A DNA stretch of 64,000 nt from an uncultured Actinomycetes bacterium (GCA_937927725.1 CALBSE010000066.1:1-64000), one strand, 5' to 3'; counted from the first letter of the stretch, positions 16,912-26,815 are shown. A program made the numbers and translations. Notes: a model not told the origin generated them from the sequence alone.

Positions 16912-18900
16912 CTAACGGCCCATTGCCTTTTCGATGGCACTCTGCATTTGTGGCGCCATCGTCAGCACCGCTTCTTTCGTGAAGTGAACGCCATCGGGTC
17001 GGGTTCCCTTGGGGTCGATCACCACGCCCTTACATGAATCATTCGGGCAAACGATCGGCTGCAAGTCCACGAAGACCGTGTCGTTTGAGTGTGCCTCTGC
17101 AAACTTACGTTGCAAATCTCGCACAAAGCCGAATCGCCAGATGTTCGCCGGCAACAGCGTCTCTTGGCCATCGTCTTTCTGCGATGGATCAGCGAGAGGA
17201 TCGGCTTGACCGATCAACATGAATGTGGCCCCAGACGACGTCGCAAGCTGTCGAGCCGACTCAAGATTCTCGGTATAAATCGCGACCCACTCAGGCGAAC
17301 CAAAAGACACCCACCGACCGTCGACCTTGTAGTCGTAGGTATCGAACAGAATCGACGCCCACGCGACGGCATCAGGTTTGAACTCGGCGATCAACGACGG
17401 CCAGTTCGCCTCGCGTTCGACACATGGCCCGGTGTTTTGCTTCACAACAGCGAACGACCGCTGCGGATACCGAACGAGCGGACAGCTGTAGTCCGCCTTG
17501 TTCCAAAGAAGTATGTGGGTGCTCTCGAATGGAGAGTCGTAACCAATCGGGCGCGGGAAATCGAGAATGCCGCCGCCAAGAACCCAGCCAACCGAGTCCC
17601 CCAGCCAAAGAATTTTCAGTGGCTCTTGGGCCTCACCGGCAAATGACGGGGCCTCTGTTGTGGAGAACTCCGTCGCCGGCGCTGGAACCGGTCGAGAGAT
17701 CACCCACACGGCAGCCAACGCCACGACCATTCCCACGACGGAAGTCAGCGCGACACGCCGAGGATTCTTCGCTCGCCGAAACGGCGTTTCAATTACGTAA
17801 AACGAGAGTGTCGCTGCAACTGCCGTGAGCGCAATGCGTACGCAAAACAGCGAAAGCCCATCAAACGGGGTATTCGTTTGATTCACGAACACTCGAACCG
17901 GCCAGTGCCAGAGATAAACGCTGTAGGAAACGAGACCGAGAACGCAGAGCCCACGAAACTCAAAGGTGTTGGAAACAACTGCACTCCTTGCCATCGCGGC
18001 AAGAACGATTGCAAGGGCAGCAATCGCGATGGTCAGAAATCCAAAGTGATAGAGCCACGGTGCACGAAAATTTGAGAACACACTGACGAGCCCGAGGAAT
18101 AGCGCCGACAGAACACCGACAACGGTCAGCACGCGCACCCAAACACGTTCGAGAAGAGCCGACGACCACAGCCACCACACGCACGCGCCCGCCACCCCAA
18201 CAAAGATCGCGTGAACTCGAGTGTCGGTGCCGAGGTAAACGCGTGACGGATCCTTATCAGCGTTGTACATCAGCGCCATCGCCGTCGCTGAAGCCAAGGC
18301 ACCAACAATCGAAAAGAGGAGGAGCCACTTCGCCAACGCGTCGGTCGTTCCTTTTCGACGGGCGACGATGACGATCAGTCCCAACACAAGCAACGGGAAG
18401 AACACGTAGAACTGCTCTTCCACCGCGAGCGACCAAAAGTGACTGAGCGGTGACTCTGAGCCGAATGCCGCTTGGTAGGAATTTTGCTGGCCGATCATCC
18501 ACCAATTCGCGGCGTAGAGAAGCGAGGCGATCCCCATTCCTCGATTCGCGGCACGCGTTGAATCGGGTTGAATTACGGCTGCGAGGGCAGTGGCAACGAC
18601 AACGGTGACGATCGCCGCCGGAAGAAGTCGACGGGCGCGGCGAGTGTAGAAACCGCTGGAAGAGACTTTCGACGAACTGCGATGCTCGCCCAACGCGAGC
18701 GAAGTTATGAGGAACCCCGAGAGGACGAAAAACACATCGACGCCAATGAATCCCGCCGGCAGAACATCTGGCGCGAAGTGATAAATGACGACCAACGCAA
18801 CAGCCAGACCGCGAAGTCCATCGAGCGCGCGAACGTGTGCAAATCGTGACCCGACAGTCGGCGCGGTCATACCCAGTTCTGGCGACTCGATTGTCTCCAT
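16912..18900 (-). CDS. OafA/YrhL-type acyltransferase with SGNH domain
   Basis: About 662 residues. The N-terminal acyltransferase-3 domain begins HVRALDGLRGLAVALVVIYHF (catalytic His/Arg region), then GFIGVDVFFVLSGFLIT and about 10 membrane helices. The C-terminal extracytoplasmic SGNH hydrolase-like domain has LWLGDSVGW (block I, GDS) and DPKGTRPDGVHFTKEA (block V, DxxH). These proteins O-acylate surface polysaccharides or peptidoglycan. AAGGGGG precedes two adjacent ATGs (18903 and 18900); the second has better spacing. The frame is open to 19008 inside a TetR gene, judged not translated. Confidence 0.9.
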   Translation of the reverse strand: METIESPELGMTAPTVGSRFAHVRALDGLRGLAVALVVIYHFAPDVLPAGFIGVDVFFVLSGFLITSLALGEHRSSSKVSSSGFYTRRARRLLPAAIVTVVVATALAAVIQPDSTRAANRGMGIASLLYAANWWMIGQQNSYQAAFGSESPLSHFWSLAVEEQFYVFFPLLVLGLIVIVARRKGTTDALAKWLLLFSIVGALASATAMALMYNADKDPSRVYLGTDTRVHAIFVGVAGACVWWLWSSALLERVWVRVLTVVGVLSALFLGLVSVFSNFRAPWLYHFGFLTIAIAALAIVLAAMARSAVVSNTFEFRGLCVLGLVSYSVYLWHWPVRVFVNQTNTPFDGLSLFCVRIALTAVAATLSFYVIETPFRRAKNPRRVALTSVVGMVVALAAVWVISRPVPAPATEFSTTEAPSFAGEAQEPLKILWLGDSVGWVLGGGILDFPRPIGYDSPFESTHILLWNKADYSCPLVRYPQRSFAVVKQNTGPCVEREANWPSLIAEFKPDAVAWASILFDTYDYKVDGRWVSFGSPEWVAIYTENLESARQLATSSGATFMLIGQADPLADPSQKDDGQETLLPANIWRFGFVRDLQRKFAEAHSNDTVFVDLQPIVCPNDSCKGVVIDPKGTRPDGVHFTKEAVLTMAPQMQSAIEKAMGR

Positions 18901-18944
18901 CATCACCCCCTTGCCCCCAGCAAAAGCGAAATGGCTTTCTAGCG

Positions 18945-19556
18945 TCAGTCGTCGGAGAGCGAACCAAATACTACGAACGCAACTGCTTCTTGAGAGATCG
19001 CATCCCACGCCGGATTCGGCACTGGCTCACACCCAATTTCGATGTAGATACGACCAAGAATTTGTCCACCAAGCCACTGACTGAAGGCCTCGAGATCGAG
19101 ATCTGGCCGAGTCCATCCCTTGTCCTTGAAGACCTTGAATTGTTCCGCATTCTCGTGGAGGAAATTTCTGGCTGCGTCCCCGATCAGTGCCGCCAGTTCC
19201 GGCCTTCCTTCGGCGCTTCCGAACGCAAAGATGCGCTGCAGGCGGGCGGTCGCTCGGGATGGCTCGTACACCAAGGTCAGGAGCCGTCGGATCGCTTCAC
19301 GCAACTCGGCTCGGCTTGAGACCTGCGCCAGGATTGCATCTGAAACCTCACCAAATTCGGCGAACCCTCTGAGTACCCGCTCGGCCTGAGCTGCGCGCAC
19401 GAGCCCTTCGCGACTCCCGAAGAAGTGGTAGATCGAAGGCGCAGTGACATTGACCGCGACCTCGATGTCGTGAACGCGCACACTGGCCTCGCCGCTGGTC
19501 TCGATGATCCTGATCGTTTCATCAAGGATTTTCTGTTGGGTCGGGTGGCGTTCCAT
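18945..19556 (-). CDS. TetR family regulator
   Basis: 203 residues from ATG 19556 (MERHPTQQKILDETI) with GGGAGGA directly before it. The HTH is VRVHDIEVAVNVTAPSIYHFFGSREGLVRAA. The C-terminal part RAELREAIRRLLTLVYEPSRATARLQRIFAFG is typical of TetRs near lipid-metabolism genes. It is divergent from the enoyl-CoA hydratase at 19646 and may control it. The acyltransferase gene follows 44 bases downstream on the same strand. Confidence 0.9.
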   Translation of the reverse strand: MERHPTQQKILDETIRIIETSGEASVRVHDIEVAVNVTAPSIYHFFGSREGLVRAAQAERVLRGFAEFGEVSDAILAQVSSRAELREAIRRLLTLVYEPSRATARLQRIFAFGSAEGRPELAALIGDAARNFLHENAEQFKVFKDKGWTRPDLDLEAFSQWLGGQILGRIYIEIGCEPVPNPAWDAISQEAVAFVVFGSLSDD

Positions 19557-19645
19557 TCCTCCCGACCATAGGTTCCCCCACCGCCACACTCAACGATTGA
19601 ACGTAGTAAACCTCAGGGGTCTATTCACTCAGGGGGAGTACGCAA

Positions 19646-20449
19646 ATGTCTGAACCGTTGGTGCTGGCCGAAGCCGAGGGTCCGATCCTCGTTGTCACGA
19701 TCAACCGTCCTGAAAAGAAGAACGCGGCGAACGCCGAGGTCCTCTGCCGCCTCTACGACGCATGGGTCCGTCTCGATACCGATGATTCGCTTCGCGTCGC
19801 CATCCTCACCGGCAAGGGCGACACATTCTGCGCCGGCATGGACCTCGCCGAGATCGGTCGCCTGCGCGAAGGCATTGTCGATAACGAATGGCTGCAGCGT
19901 TTCAAAGATCAGCCCGAGGTCATTCTCGGCGGATGGCTCAAGACCTACCGTCCCACCAAGCCGGTGATCCTCGCTGCCGAGGGTTACGCCCGCGCCGGTG
20001 GGACTGAGATTCTTCAGGGCACCGACATTCGTGTGGCAGGCGAAAGCGCAGTCTTTGGAGTTACCGAGGTGCAGCGCGGCTTGTTCCCGATGGCGGGTTC
20101 TGCCGTTCGACTTCGTCGCCAGATTGGTTACGCGGTCGCGGCCGAGATGCTGCTCACCGGCGAGGACCTCACCGCTCAGCGCGCCCACGAACTCGGTCTC
20201 GTGAATCACGTCGTTCCCGACGGCCAAGCGCTTACGAAAGCAAAGGAAATCGCCACCCGCATTGCTCGCAATGGCCCACTTGCCGTTCAGGGAATTCTCG
20301 CTACGTTGCGTGAAACCGAAGCAATGCCCGAGGCCGACGCGTTCAACATCGAGATGAAGCACGGCGGCAAGGTTATGCAGTCGAAGGATGCCGGCGAAGG
20401 TCCGCGCGCATTCCTCGAAAAGCGTGATCCCGTCTTCACTGGCGAATGA
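19646..20449 (+). CDS. Enoyl-CoA hydratase/isomerase (crotonase family)
   Basis: 267 residues. Crotonase motifs: TINRPEKKNAAN, LTGKGDTFCAGMDL (first oxyanion segment), then AGGTEILQGTDIRVAGESAVFGVTEVQRGLFP, which keeps both glutamates (GGTE and TEVQ) used by hydratases. Expected reaction: hydration or isomerisation of an enoyl-CoA in beta-oxidation or a related route. AGGGGGAG lies upstream of ATG 19646. Divergent from a TetR gene. The C-terminus ...RDPVFTGE is not the tail motif discussed for secreted proteins, because it is cytosolic and ends in Glu. Confidence 0.92.
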   Translation: MSEPLVLAEAEGPILVVTINRPEKKNAANAEVLCRLYDAWVRLDTDDSLRVAILTGKGDTFCAGMDLAEIGRLREGIVDNEWLQRFKDQPEVILGGWLKTYRPTKPVILAAEGYARAGGTEILQGTDIRVAGESAVFGVTEVQRGLFPMAGSAVRLRRQIGYAVAAEMLLTGEDLTAQRAHELGLVNHVVPDGQALTKAKEIATRIARNGPLAVQGILATLRETEAMPEADAFNIEMKHGGKVMQSKDAGEGPRAFLEKRDPVFTGE

Positions 20450-20462
20450 GATCGACGAACCA

Positions 20463-21587
20463 ATGAGTTCGTCTCGTAAGCCAACAGTCGTCGTCGCCGG
20501 ACTCGGCGATACCGGTGCACTCATCGCCACTCGTTTGGCGCGAACGTGCAACGTCGTCGGAATCTCAACACGTCCTGCGCTCGTAAGCGGCCAGGAATTA
20601 GGAACGCGCCTTATCGACCTTCCCCGATGGCGACGCACGTACCTCATTCCCTATCGACGCTTTCGCAAACTCGACGCAGTGAATGTTCTTCACGGACGAA
20701 TTTCCAGCGTCGACTTCAATGCGTCGAAGATTTCCGTTTCCCTTGCAAGCGGCTCAACCCAAGGCGTGACCTACGACTATTTCGTGATCGCAACCGGCGT
20801 TTCCAATGGCTTCTGGCGCCACGATCGTGTTGAAGATTTGGCCACGATCGATACTGAGCTTTCGGCGATCAACACCGAACTGGCAACAGCCTCAAGCATC
20901 GCGGTCATCGGCGGTGGCGCTACCGGCGTAAGCGTTGCGGACAACTTGGCTCGCAGCGGAAAGGGGTCAGTTCACCTCTTTCACAGCGGCGATGAGCCCC
21001 TGCCGGGTTACCACCCGAGCGTTCGCCGATGGATGGCTCGCCAACTGGCGACTGACGGCGTCACTGTTCACCCCAACCATCGAGCTGTTGTCCCTGAAGG
21101 CTTTACCGGTGACCGACTCACCCACGATCCCGTTTCCTGGTCGACCGGTCAGGAACCGTTCGATGCCGATGTGACGCTTTGGGCCCTTGGTGGCGTCACT
21201 CCCCATTCCGCGTTTCTGCCCGCTTCGGTACTTGATCACGATGGTTTTGTTCTCGTCGACAAAAACCTTCGAGTTCCCAATCACCCAAACGTGTTCGCCG
21301 TGGGCGATGTCGCCGCGAGCGATCCGCTTCGAAGTTCCGCTCGCAACTGGGGCTTCCGCATCGTCGTTGCAAACGTGAAAGAACTCGTTCGCAATCGCCC
21401 ATCAAAGTTGAAGACCTACAAAGCCTCGGAATATCGATGGGGCTCGATTCTCGGCCTTCAAGAGGACGGACTCACCGTTGTGCAGCCAAACGGAAAGCGC
21501 TTCCGCATTCCGCGCAAACTCGCCGAACCTTTGCTGTTCAGCGTGTTCGTACAGCGAGTTCTCTACGGCGGGCTTCGCAAGAAGTAG
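20463..21587 (+). CDS. FAD-dependent pyridine nucleotide oxidoreductase (NDH-2/AIF-like)
   Basis: 374 residues from ATG 20463 (MSSSRKP); the longer frame from 20388 overlaps the hydratase. An N-terminal dinucleotide fold VVVAGLGDTGALIATRLA (FAD), a second fold SIAVIGGGATGVSVADNLARSG (NAD(P)H), YDYFVIATGVS and the FAD-binding NHPNVFAVGDVAA near the C-terminus. There is no membrane anchor. It may pass electrons from NAD(P)H to a quinone or small acceptor. 13 bases separate it from the enoyl-CoA hydratase stop, so the two are probably one operon. Confidence 0.85.
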   Translation: MSSSRKPTVVVAGLGDTGALIATRLARTCNVVGISTRPALVSGQELGTRLIDLPRWRRTYLIPYRRFRKLDAVNVLHGRISSVDFNASKISVSLASGSTQGVTYDYFVIATGVSNGFWRHDRVEDLATIDTELSAINTELATASSIAVIGGGATGVSVADNLARSGKGSVHLFHSGDEPLPGYHPSVRRWMARQLATDGVTVHPNHRAVVPEGFTGDRLTHDPVSWSTGQEPFDADVTLWALGGVTPHSAFLPASVLDHDGFVLVDKNLRVPNHPNVFAVGDVAASDPLRSSARNWGFRIVVANVKELVRNRPSKLKTYKASEYRWGSILGLQEDGLTVVQPNGKRFRIPRKLAEPLLFSVFVQRVLYGGLRKK

Positions 21588-21615
21588 ACACCGCTTCACA
21601 GAGTTTGGGAGCCCC

Positions 21616-22617
21616 ATGAACCCACCACAGGACCACAACGATTCCTCGCCAAACATTGATGGCGTAGAAGCTGTCTTTTGGCACGTCGATGACATCGACT
21701 GGACCGAAGTGCAACATCAGCAGAATGCCAACGGTTCGGTTTCGGTCGTGCGCGAAAAGTGGCCGATCATTCGACCCGATTTTCTTTCTGCACATGTGCA
21801 CTACGAGCCAGGCATGGTTGTGCGCCGTCACGGCCACCGCAGCAACCACGTGGTGTTTGTCCTTGGTGGCAGCGGCTGGATCGGCACCGAACCGTGTGAG
21901 CCGGGTACACACATCCATGTTCCGCTTGGTTCCGCATTCGGCCCGATCATTGCTGGCCCCGATGGTTTGACATGCTGGGAACTGAGTTTCGGAGAGTTCG
22001 GCGGCTGGGGCGATCAACCCGAGTTGTACGCAAACGCAATCGCCGAGCGAGGCATCACGCCACTCCCCGACCCTCCTTTAGAAATTGGCGATTGGTTCGT
22101 CGATCCCCGAGGCGACTGGGGCGGTGAGCGTCCATCACCCAAAGTTGACGGTCTTGACTCTGTGATGTCGCACGTTCGCGACTTTGAGTGGACAGAAGTG
22201 AAGCGTCAGGAAAACGCTGACGGTTCACTTGCAGTCGTCCGAGAAAAATGGCCCGTCCTGCAGCAGAACTTCATGAGCGCCTACATCGAATATTCGCCAG
22301 GGATGATTGTCCGACGCCATGGACACTTCGGCAAGCACCTTGTGTGGGTCATCGAAGGCGGTGCGTGGTTTGGCGATCGCTGGTGTCCCGCCGGCACACA
22401 CATCGAACTCCCCTTTGGCGCGGCCTTTGGCCCGATTGTTGCTGGCGACGAAGGCGCGCTGTTCCTCGAGCTCACCGATGGCGACTTCCGAAGTTGGGGA
22501 GATCAACCCGAACTGTTCGAAAAACTGATTGCTGAGCGCGGCGTCACGCTCTTGCCCGACCCGCCGATCGATCTTGGCGGATGGTTTACCGACCGCCGCG
22601 GATATTGGGCCCCGTAA
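21616..22617 (+). CDS. Tandem double-cupin protein
   Basis: 333 residues from ATG 21616, 28 bases after the oxidoreductase stop. Two homologous halves (about 15-165 and 175-333) each run WTEV..Q.NA(D/N)GS..VVREKWP..., (Y/S)(E/P)PGM(V/I)VRRHGH, then a cupin strand GTHI(H/E)(V/L)P(L/F)G(S/A)AFGPI(I/V)AG, then GDQPEL(Y/F). The HGH plus a downstream His gives a likely metal site in each half. Enzyme or sensor role unknown; the neighbours suggest degradation of an acyl or aromatic compound. Confidence 0.8.
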   Translation: MNPPQDHNDSSPNIDGVEAVFWHVDDIDWTEVQHQQNANGSVSVVREKWPIIRPDFLSAHVHYEPGMVVRRHGHRSNHVVFVLGGSGWIGTEPCEPGTHIHVPLGSAFGPIIAGPDGLTCWELSFGEFGGWGDQPELYANAIAERGITPLPDPPLEIGDWFVDPRGDWGGERPSPKVDGLDSVMSHVRDFEWTEVKRQENADGSLAVVREKWPVLQQNFMSAYIEYSPGMIVRRHGHFGKHLVWVIEGGAWFGDRWCPAGTHIELPFGAAFGPIVAGDEGALFLELTDGDFRSWGDQPELFEKLIAERGVTLLPDPPIDLGGWFTDRRGYWAP

Positions 22618-22700
22618 GCAGAGAGGGCATCAACAAACTCCGTCCGATCTGACTCTCACCCAAGATCTCTCTGGTTCGGAGTGAAACTCTTCGGCTCGAT

Positions 22701-23942
22701 TCAGGCCGGGGACGCGTCGAGAACGTTCATGGGCGGAGCGAGAGTGACTCGCCCCTTCATCACTCGACCCGCTCCCAGCGTCACAAGCGTTGCGATGATG
22801 ACGAGAGCGGCACCTACCGCATTGTCAATTACCCGCTGATCACCAAAGTCTGTTGCTTGCGAGGTGGTGAACGCATTTAGTAACGCTGCAGTCGGCGTGA
22901 TGAGGATGTAATAGATCCACTGCCGAGGACTGAACTTGGCAATGATGGCGAATGCCCCCAGAAGAACACCGATTGCGTAGTAGTGCATCGGCATAGGCAC
23001 TCCCAGCACCGAGGTGTAGGACGCTGACCCCACGATCTTTGTGATGCCGAGGAGAACGAACAAGCCGACGAACGTCCCCAGAACGCGTTCGATGGTGAGC
23101 TTCCACGCAATGTCATTCCCCACTTGCGTAAGCACGAGGATCGTCGCAATCAAGAACGCTCCTCCAACCATCTTGGGGTGGTCGAGGCAGTAATAGGTAG
23201 CTGCCGCTGCCAGCACCGTAATGATGACGGTGTACGGAACCGCTTCGCTCCGAGAATGCGGTGCCAACGCAGGCTTTTTCATTTTCCTCATCACCAGTGG
23301 AATCACGATTACCGGAACGATGGTCCCAACGAAGAAGAACAGAGCGACCCACATGAGGTAGCTGTTATCAAAACGCTGGTGCTGAAGAAAGGTCGTGACC
23401 GAAGACGAAGATCCAGACGTACTCGACGCAGAACTCGAAGCGCTCGAATGCATGTCGCTGACGGCTTGAGAAAGCGTCAGGCCTTTCTGTGCAAGCAGTT
23501 CGTTGGCTCGGCTGAGATCACCAGACGGGATCCAAGGAACTGGTGAAAGGATCGGCCAAGCCAAAAAGATCGGCACCAGCATGGTGGCACGATTCAGCCC
23601 AAAGATCGAAAGACGACCGACCGTCAGCGTCATGATCGCCATCAGTGCAGCACCAGTGAACGGTGAAAGCCCAGCGACAATTGAGAGCGGAGCAAGAAGC
23701 GACACGACAACCGTGGTGATGATCGCAATGCGCCGACTGCCTGCGAGAAGAGCAAACGTGCCAATGAGTGCACCCATCGACGCATAGGTCGCCGACGGTT
23801 GCTTCGTGATCACGAAAAGCACCGTCGACGGCACAAGCATCAACAGCAGCAATAGCACCGCAACCGCGACGCGACGGATCATGACTTTTCCCAAAGGCGG
23901 CTTCATCGACGGTGAATCTGGTGAAGCCTTTTCAGTTGTCAT
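22701..23942 (-). CDS. FUSC/YccC-like membrane protein
   Basis: 413 residues with two sets of hydrophobic helices separated by a Ser-rich loop (about 165-180, many SSAS/SGSSSS). The second half contains AWKLTIERVLGTFVGLFVLLG, the ER-x-x-GT-x-x-G signature of the fusaric-acid resistance (FUSC) family, whose members are implicated in efflux of aromatic acids. The first half repeats the fold (SATYASMGALIGTFALLAGS). Next to an Ntn-hydrolase gene on the same strand (19 bases apart), so likely co-transcribed. Confidence 0.75.
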   Translation of the reverse strand: MTTEKASPDSPSMKPPLGKVMIRRVAVAVLLLLLMLVPSTVLFVITKQPSATYASMGALIGTFALLAGSRRIAIITTVVVSLLAPLSIVAGLSPFTGAALMAIMTLTVGRLSIFGLNRATMLVPIFLAWPILSPVPWIPSGDLSRANELLAQKGLTLSQAVSDMHSSASSSASSTSGSSSSVTTFLQHQRFDNSYLMWVALFFFVGTIVPVIVIPLVMRKMKKPALAPHSRSEAVPYTVIITVLAAAATYYCLDHPKMVGGAFLIATILVLTQVGNDIAWKLTIERVLGTFVGLFVLLGITKIVGSASYTSVLGVPMPMHYYAIGVLLGAFAIIAKFSPRQWIYYILITPTAALLNAFTTSQATDFGDQRVIDNAVGAALVIIATLVTLGAGRVMKGRVTLAPPMNVLDASPA

Positions 23943-23961
23943 CGCAGTTTGATCCGAGACG

Positions 23962-24957
23962 TCAGATGGTGGCCGCAGCCAACCAACCGTCAGTCACAAA
24001 TGCTTTGCTACGTGATGTCGAGAAGTCAGTCTTCGTCAGGTCGATTTCGTACCAAAGCGGATCATTGATCGTGTTGTACGAATACTTCATTCCCGTGAGA
24101 TTGCTCACGGTGGACCACATCGTGAGTTCCGGGATCTGCTTACCGGCGAACTCCTCAATGACCGTGCCGGGCACGATGTCGAACCCATGGAGAATGCGAA
24201 TTGTGTCCATGACTGCGTGCTTTTCGTCGGCGGGTTGCTGTGCAAACCGAACGTTGGCCAACACGCGAACGAACCGCGACGGGCTGTTGCCGTCGGCCGG
24301 AAGACCGCGGAAACCCTGACCCTGACCAGGTGAGGAGAACGTCGTGCCACCGATCTCGACCGGCGCCGGATTGATCGGCGAGAACCCCAAGTAGTTGCCG
24401 ACATTGGTGAGGTGCCAGTCGAGGTACGGCGCGTTCGTGGCGACCTGCACCGGGTTGTCGAGCACGGTCATGCCCTCGGGATGGAACTCGGCGACGATGC
24501 AGGAGTCCTTGTCGTGAAGGATGATGTGCAGTGGCAGCGGAACCGGAATCTGCTTCGGCGCATAATTCACGACGTTGCATGTCGCCAATGCAGCGCGAGC
24601 TTCGGTCGTAGTCGAACAAGTTCCCAGGATGAACGCCAACACCTCAAGCGCACCAATGTCGGTACCGTCGTTCTTGGGATCCTGATACGTGCAGTGCCCG
24701 GGCATGTACAACGCGTGACCGGAAAGTCCCACGGTGTTCATTCCGTCGGCCATCCACATCGGCGTATCGAAGGCCGACATGCCGATCACGCCGTGCGTCG
24801 CCTTCCATGTCTTTGGCTTTGAACTTGATGCGCTCGTGCCTTCGAAGTCCGATGCAAGCAGACCGATCTGCCACGGCAGCACATCGGGAAACTCCATCGT
24901 TCGACCGATGCAGACAGTGCCGTCGGCCGCAACCTGATGCTTGAAGTTCGTGCACAT
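23962..24957 (-). CDS. Choloylglycine hydrolase / penicillin V acylase-type Ntn hydrolase
   Basis: 331 residues from ATG 24957, which follows TAGGAG at ideal spacing; a longer frame to 25023 would bury the active site. Met1-Cys2 (MCTNFKHQ) places the nucleophilic cysteine at the N-terminus after Met removal, as in choloylglycine hydrolases. GRTMEFPDVLPWQ carries the conserved Arg, and MADGMNTVGLSGHALYMPG and LPLHIILHDKDSCIVAEFHPEG are the family core. Reaction: cleavage of a non-peptide C-N amide bond (penicillin V, N-acyl homoserine lactone or conjugated bile acid in relatives). Substrate here unknown. No signal peptide. Confidence 0.88.
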   Translation of the reverse strand: MCTNFKHQVAADGTVCIGRTMEFPDVLPWQIGLLASDFEGTSASSSKPKTWKATHGVIGMSAFDTPMWMADGMNTVGLSGHALYMPGHCTYQDPKNDGTDIGALEVLAFILGTCSTTTEARAALATCNVVNYAPKQIPVPLPLHIILHDKDSCIVAEFHPEGMTVLDNPVQVATNAPYLDWHLTNVGNYLGFSPINPAPVEIGGTTFSSPGQGQGFRGLPADGNSPSRFVRVLANVRFAQQPADEKHAVMDTIRILHGFDIVPGTVIEEFAGKQIPELTMWSTVSNLTGMKYSYNTINDPLWYEIDLTKTDFSTSRSKAFVTDGWLAAATI

Positions 24958-25102
24958 AGGAAGACTCCTAAAAGATATGGGAAGGATCGACGACTTGACG
25001 ACCGGTACCGCTTCGAAAAACAACCGTTAGTTAAAAATCTACATTTCGTGGTGCTCGCGAGTGAGGCGTCCCAGGGAGGTCTGAGCTCACGGCACGTCGG
25101 AG

Positions 25103-26671
25103 TTAGGCGGATGCGGTGCTCGACGCTGAAGCATCCGATTCGTGAACTGGCTGTGGGTCACCTTCACCCTTGCGCAACAACATCGTGGCGATTGCGGTTG
25201 CGACCAAAATCGCGATCGCGGTGACGAACATGGTGGTACGGAATGCTCCGCCGTAGGACGTCACAGCATCAGAAAGCGCTTGCTGGCCAAGCGAGGTTGA
25301 TGGCTGCGTTCCCTTCGCGGCATAGGCGGTCACCGCATCGAGTCCGGTCGAGATCTGGTTGGGTTGCACACCAGCATCGGTGAGCCGTTGCACCGTTCCG
25401 CCGACTGTGAGTTTGTCGATCAGCACGGTCGAGAGAGCGAAGCCCAATGTGTAGAAGAACTGTCCTGCGGTCGTACGAGCTGACGAAACGGGACCGAGGT
25501 ATTTCGCTGGCGCTTCACGCAAGATCAAGTTCCCAAACGGAACGGCGGCGATGACGACGCCAGCACCAACCAGAATCAAGCCAGGCAAGAAGCCAAGCAA
25601 TCCGTGTGCGGAATGGAACACGCCTAGTAACGCGAAACCTATTGCAGTGACGATACCGGCGATAAATCCCGCAGTTCGGTTCGACATTCCCTTCGACATC
25701 ACACGTCCCGTGACAAGACCGGCCGCTATGCCCGCGACCATCAACGGAAGCTGCCACAACGAAACTTCAGAAGTCTTCAGGCCGTTGATGTACTGCCACA
25801 GGTTTGTCACCTGAAGGAAACCGACCGATGTGCCGAAGTTGTAAATGAATCCGAAGCACAAAGCGGCAAGAAACACTGGCGAGCGAAACAACGTCATGGG
25901 GAAGAAGTGTTCGGAATACTTCGATTCCCAAACGGCGAATGCGGCAAGCAACACGACACCCAAGGCGAGGGGAATCAATGTTGCTGGGCTGGTCATGCTC
26001 TTTGCGAATTGGCTTACGGAGTAGAGAAACGAAATAACGCCCAAACCAAGGAGAAGCTGACCGAAGACATCAAGACTTCCTCCCTTCACCGGCGGTTCCT
26101 TCGGCAACAGAATCGGAACGAGGATCAATCCGATCAAGCTACATACCGGGAAAATGAGATACGCGATTCGCCAATTCACTGACGTGAGTGATCCACCTAC
26201 AAAGGTGACGACAAGGGTCGTGACCATTACGACCGCAGTGAACGTTCCCATCGCCGCAGCGAGTCGCTCGGGTCGAACAACCGCTTTGATGTAGGCGAAC
26301 GAGGCCCCATAGACAGCTCCGAGACCGACACCGACGATCGCCAAACCAAGCATGTACATCCACGCCGCCGCTGCAATCGAAACGACGATGGTGCCGGCGC
26401 CGCCAACAATCAACGCCGACATCAACACACGTCGACGACCCAAACGGTCGGCTAACAGCCCCGTTGTGATCACCGTCGCGGCAATGGCAAGGGTTTGCAT
26501 CGACGCAGCAAGCGCCTGTGTGCTTCCCGTCATGTGAAGCGTTCGGCTCGCGCCAACAAGCGCGGTGCTCGCGACGTTCGGCGCCGAGCCCTGCACCCCA
26601 CCCATGAATCCGAGAAGTGGCACCGCAAGAACGGAAACCTTTTTTGCAGTTGCTACTGAAGTGGAAGCCAT
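25103..26671 (-). CDS. MFS transporter, 14-TM (paralogue of the one at 38199)
   Basis: 522 residues. The N-terminus GVQGSAPNVASTALVGASRTLHMTGSTQAL, then GLLADRLGRRRVLM (loop 2-3 motif) and about 14 helices. It is strongly similar along its length to the plus-strand MFS at 38199-39764: both share LHMTGSTQALAAS, QFFYTLGF and STVLID. Role: presumed proton-coupled export of a small hydrophobic compound. The 5' leader carries a hairpin followed by a T-run. A truncated TetR-like remnant lies upstream on the same strand. Confidence 0.88.
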   Translation of the reverse strand: MASTSVATAKKVSVLAVPLLGFMGGVQGSAPNVASTALVGASRTLHMTGSTQALAASMQTLAIAATVITTGLLADRLGRRRVLMSALIVGGAGTIVVSIAAAAWMYMLGLAIVGVGLGAVYGASFAYIKAVVRPERLAAAMGTFTAVVMVTTLVVTFVGGSLTSVNWRIAYLIFPVCSLIGLILVPILLPKEPPVKGGSLDVFGQLLLGLGVISFLYSVSQFAKSMTSPATLIPLALGVVLLAAFAVWESKYSEHFFPMTLFRSPVFLAALCFGFIYNFGTSVGFLQVTNLWQYINGLKTSEVSLWQLPLMVAGIAAGLVTGRVMSKGMSNRTAGFIAGIVTAIGFALLGVFHSAHGLLGFLPGLILVGAGVVIAAVPFGNLILREAPAKYLGPVSSARTTAGQFFYTLGFALSTVLIDKLTVGGTVQRLTDAGVQPNQISTGLDAVTAYAAKGTQPSTSLGQQALSDAVTSYGGAFRTTMFVTAIAILVATAIATMLLRKGEGDPQPVHESDASASSTASA

Positions 26672-26700
26672 GAAGTTCGTCCTCGATTTTTGAAAAAGTT

Positions 26701-26725
26701 GGCACCCAAGTCTGAGGCGGGTGCC
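26701..26725 (-). promoter_or_regulatory. Leader hairpin with U-tract before the MFS gene
   Basis: On the minus strand GGCACCC and GGGTGCC pair around an 11-base loop and are followed by AACTTTTTC about 15 bases before the MFS start region. The shape is that of a small intrinsic terminator or attenuator inside the 5' leader. I do not recognise a known riboswitch around it. Confidence 0.4.
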
Positions 26726-26815
26726 GTTATGAACCAGACGTCAATCTCGAGCGCAACGTAGCCAGAGATTCCAAAAGCGATCGTTCTTCGGTTGATTTTG
26801 AGTTACAGCACACGT

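Noticed and set aside
20420..20449. PVFTG near the end of the enoyl-CoA hydratase (DPVFTGE)
   Set aside because: The protein is cytosolic, has no linker, and ends in Glu, so it is not the terminal tail motif.
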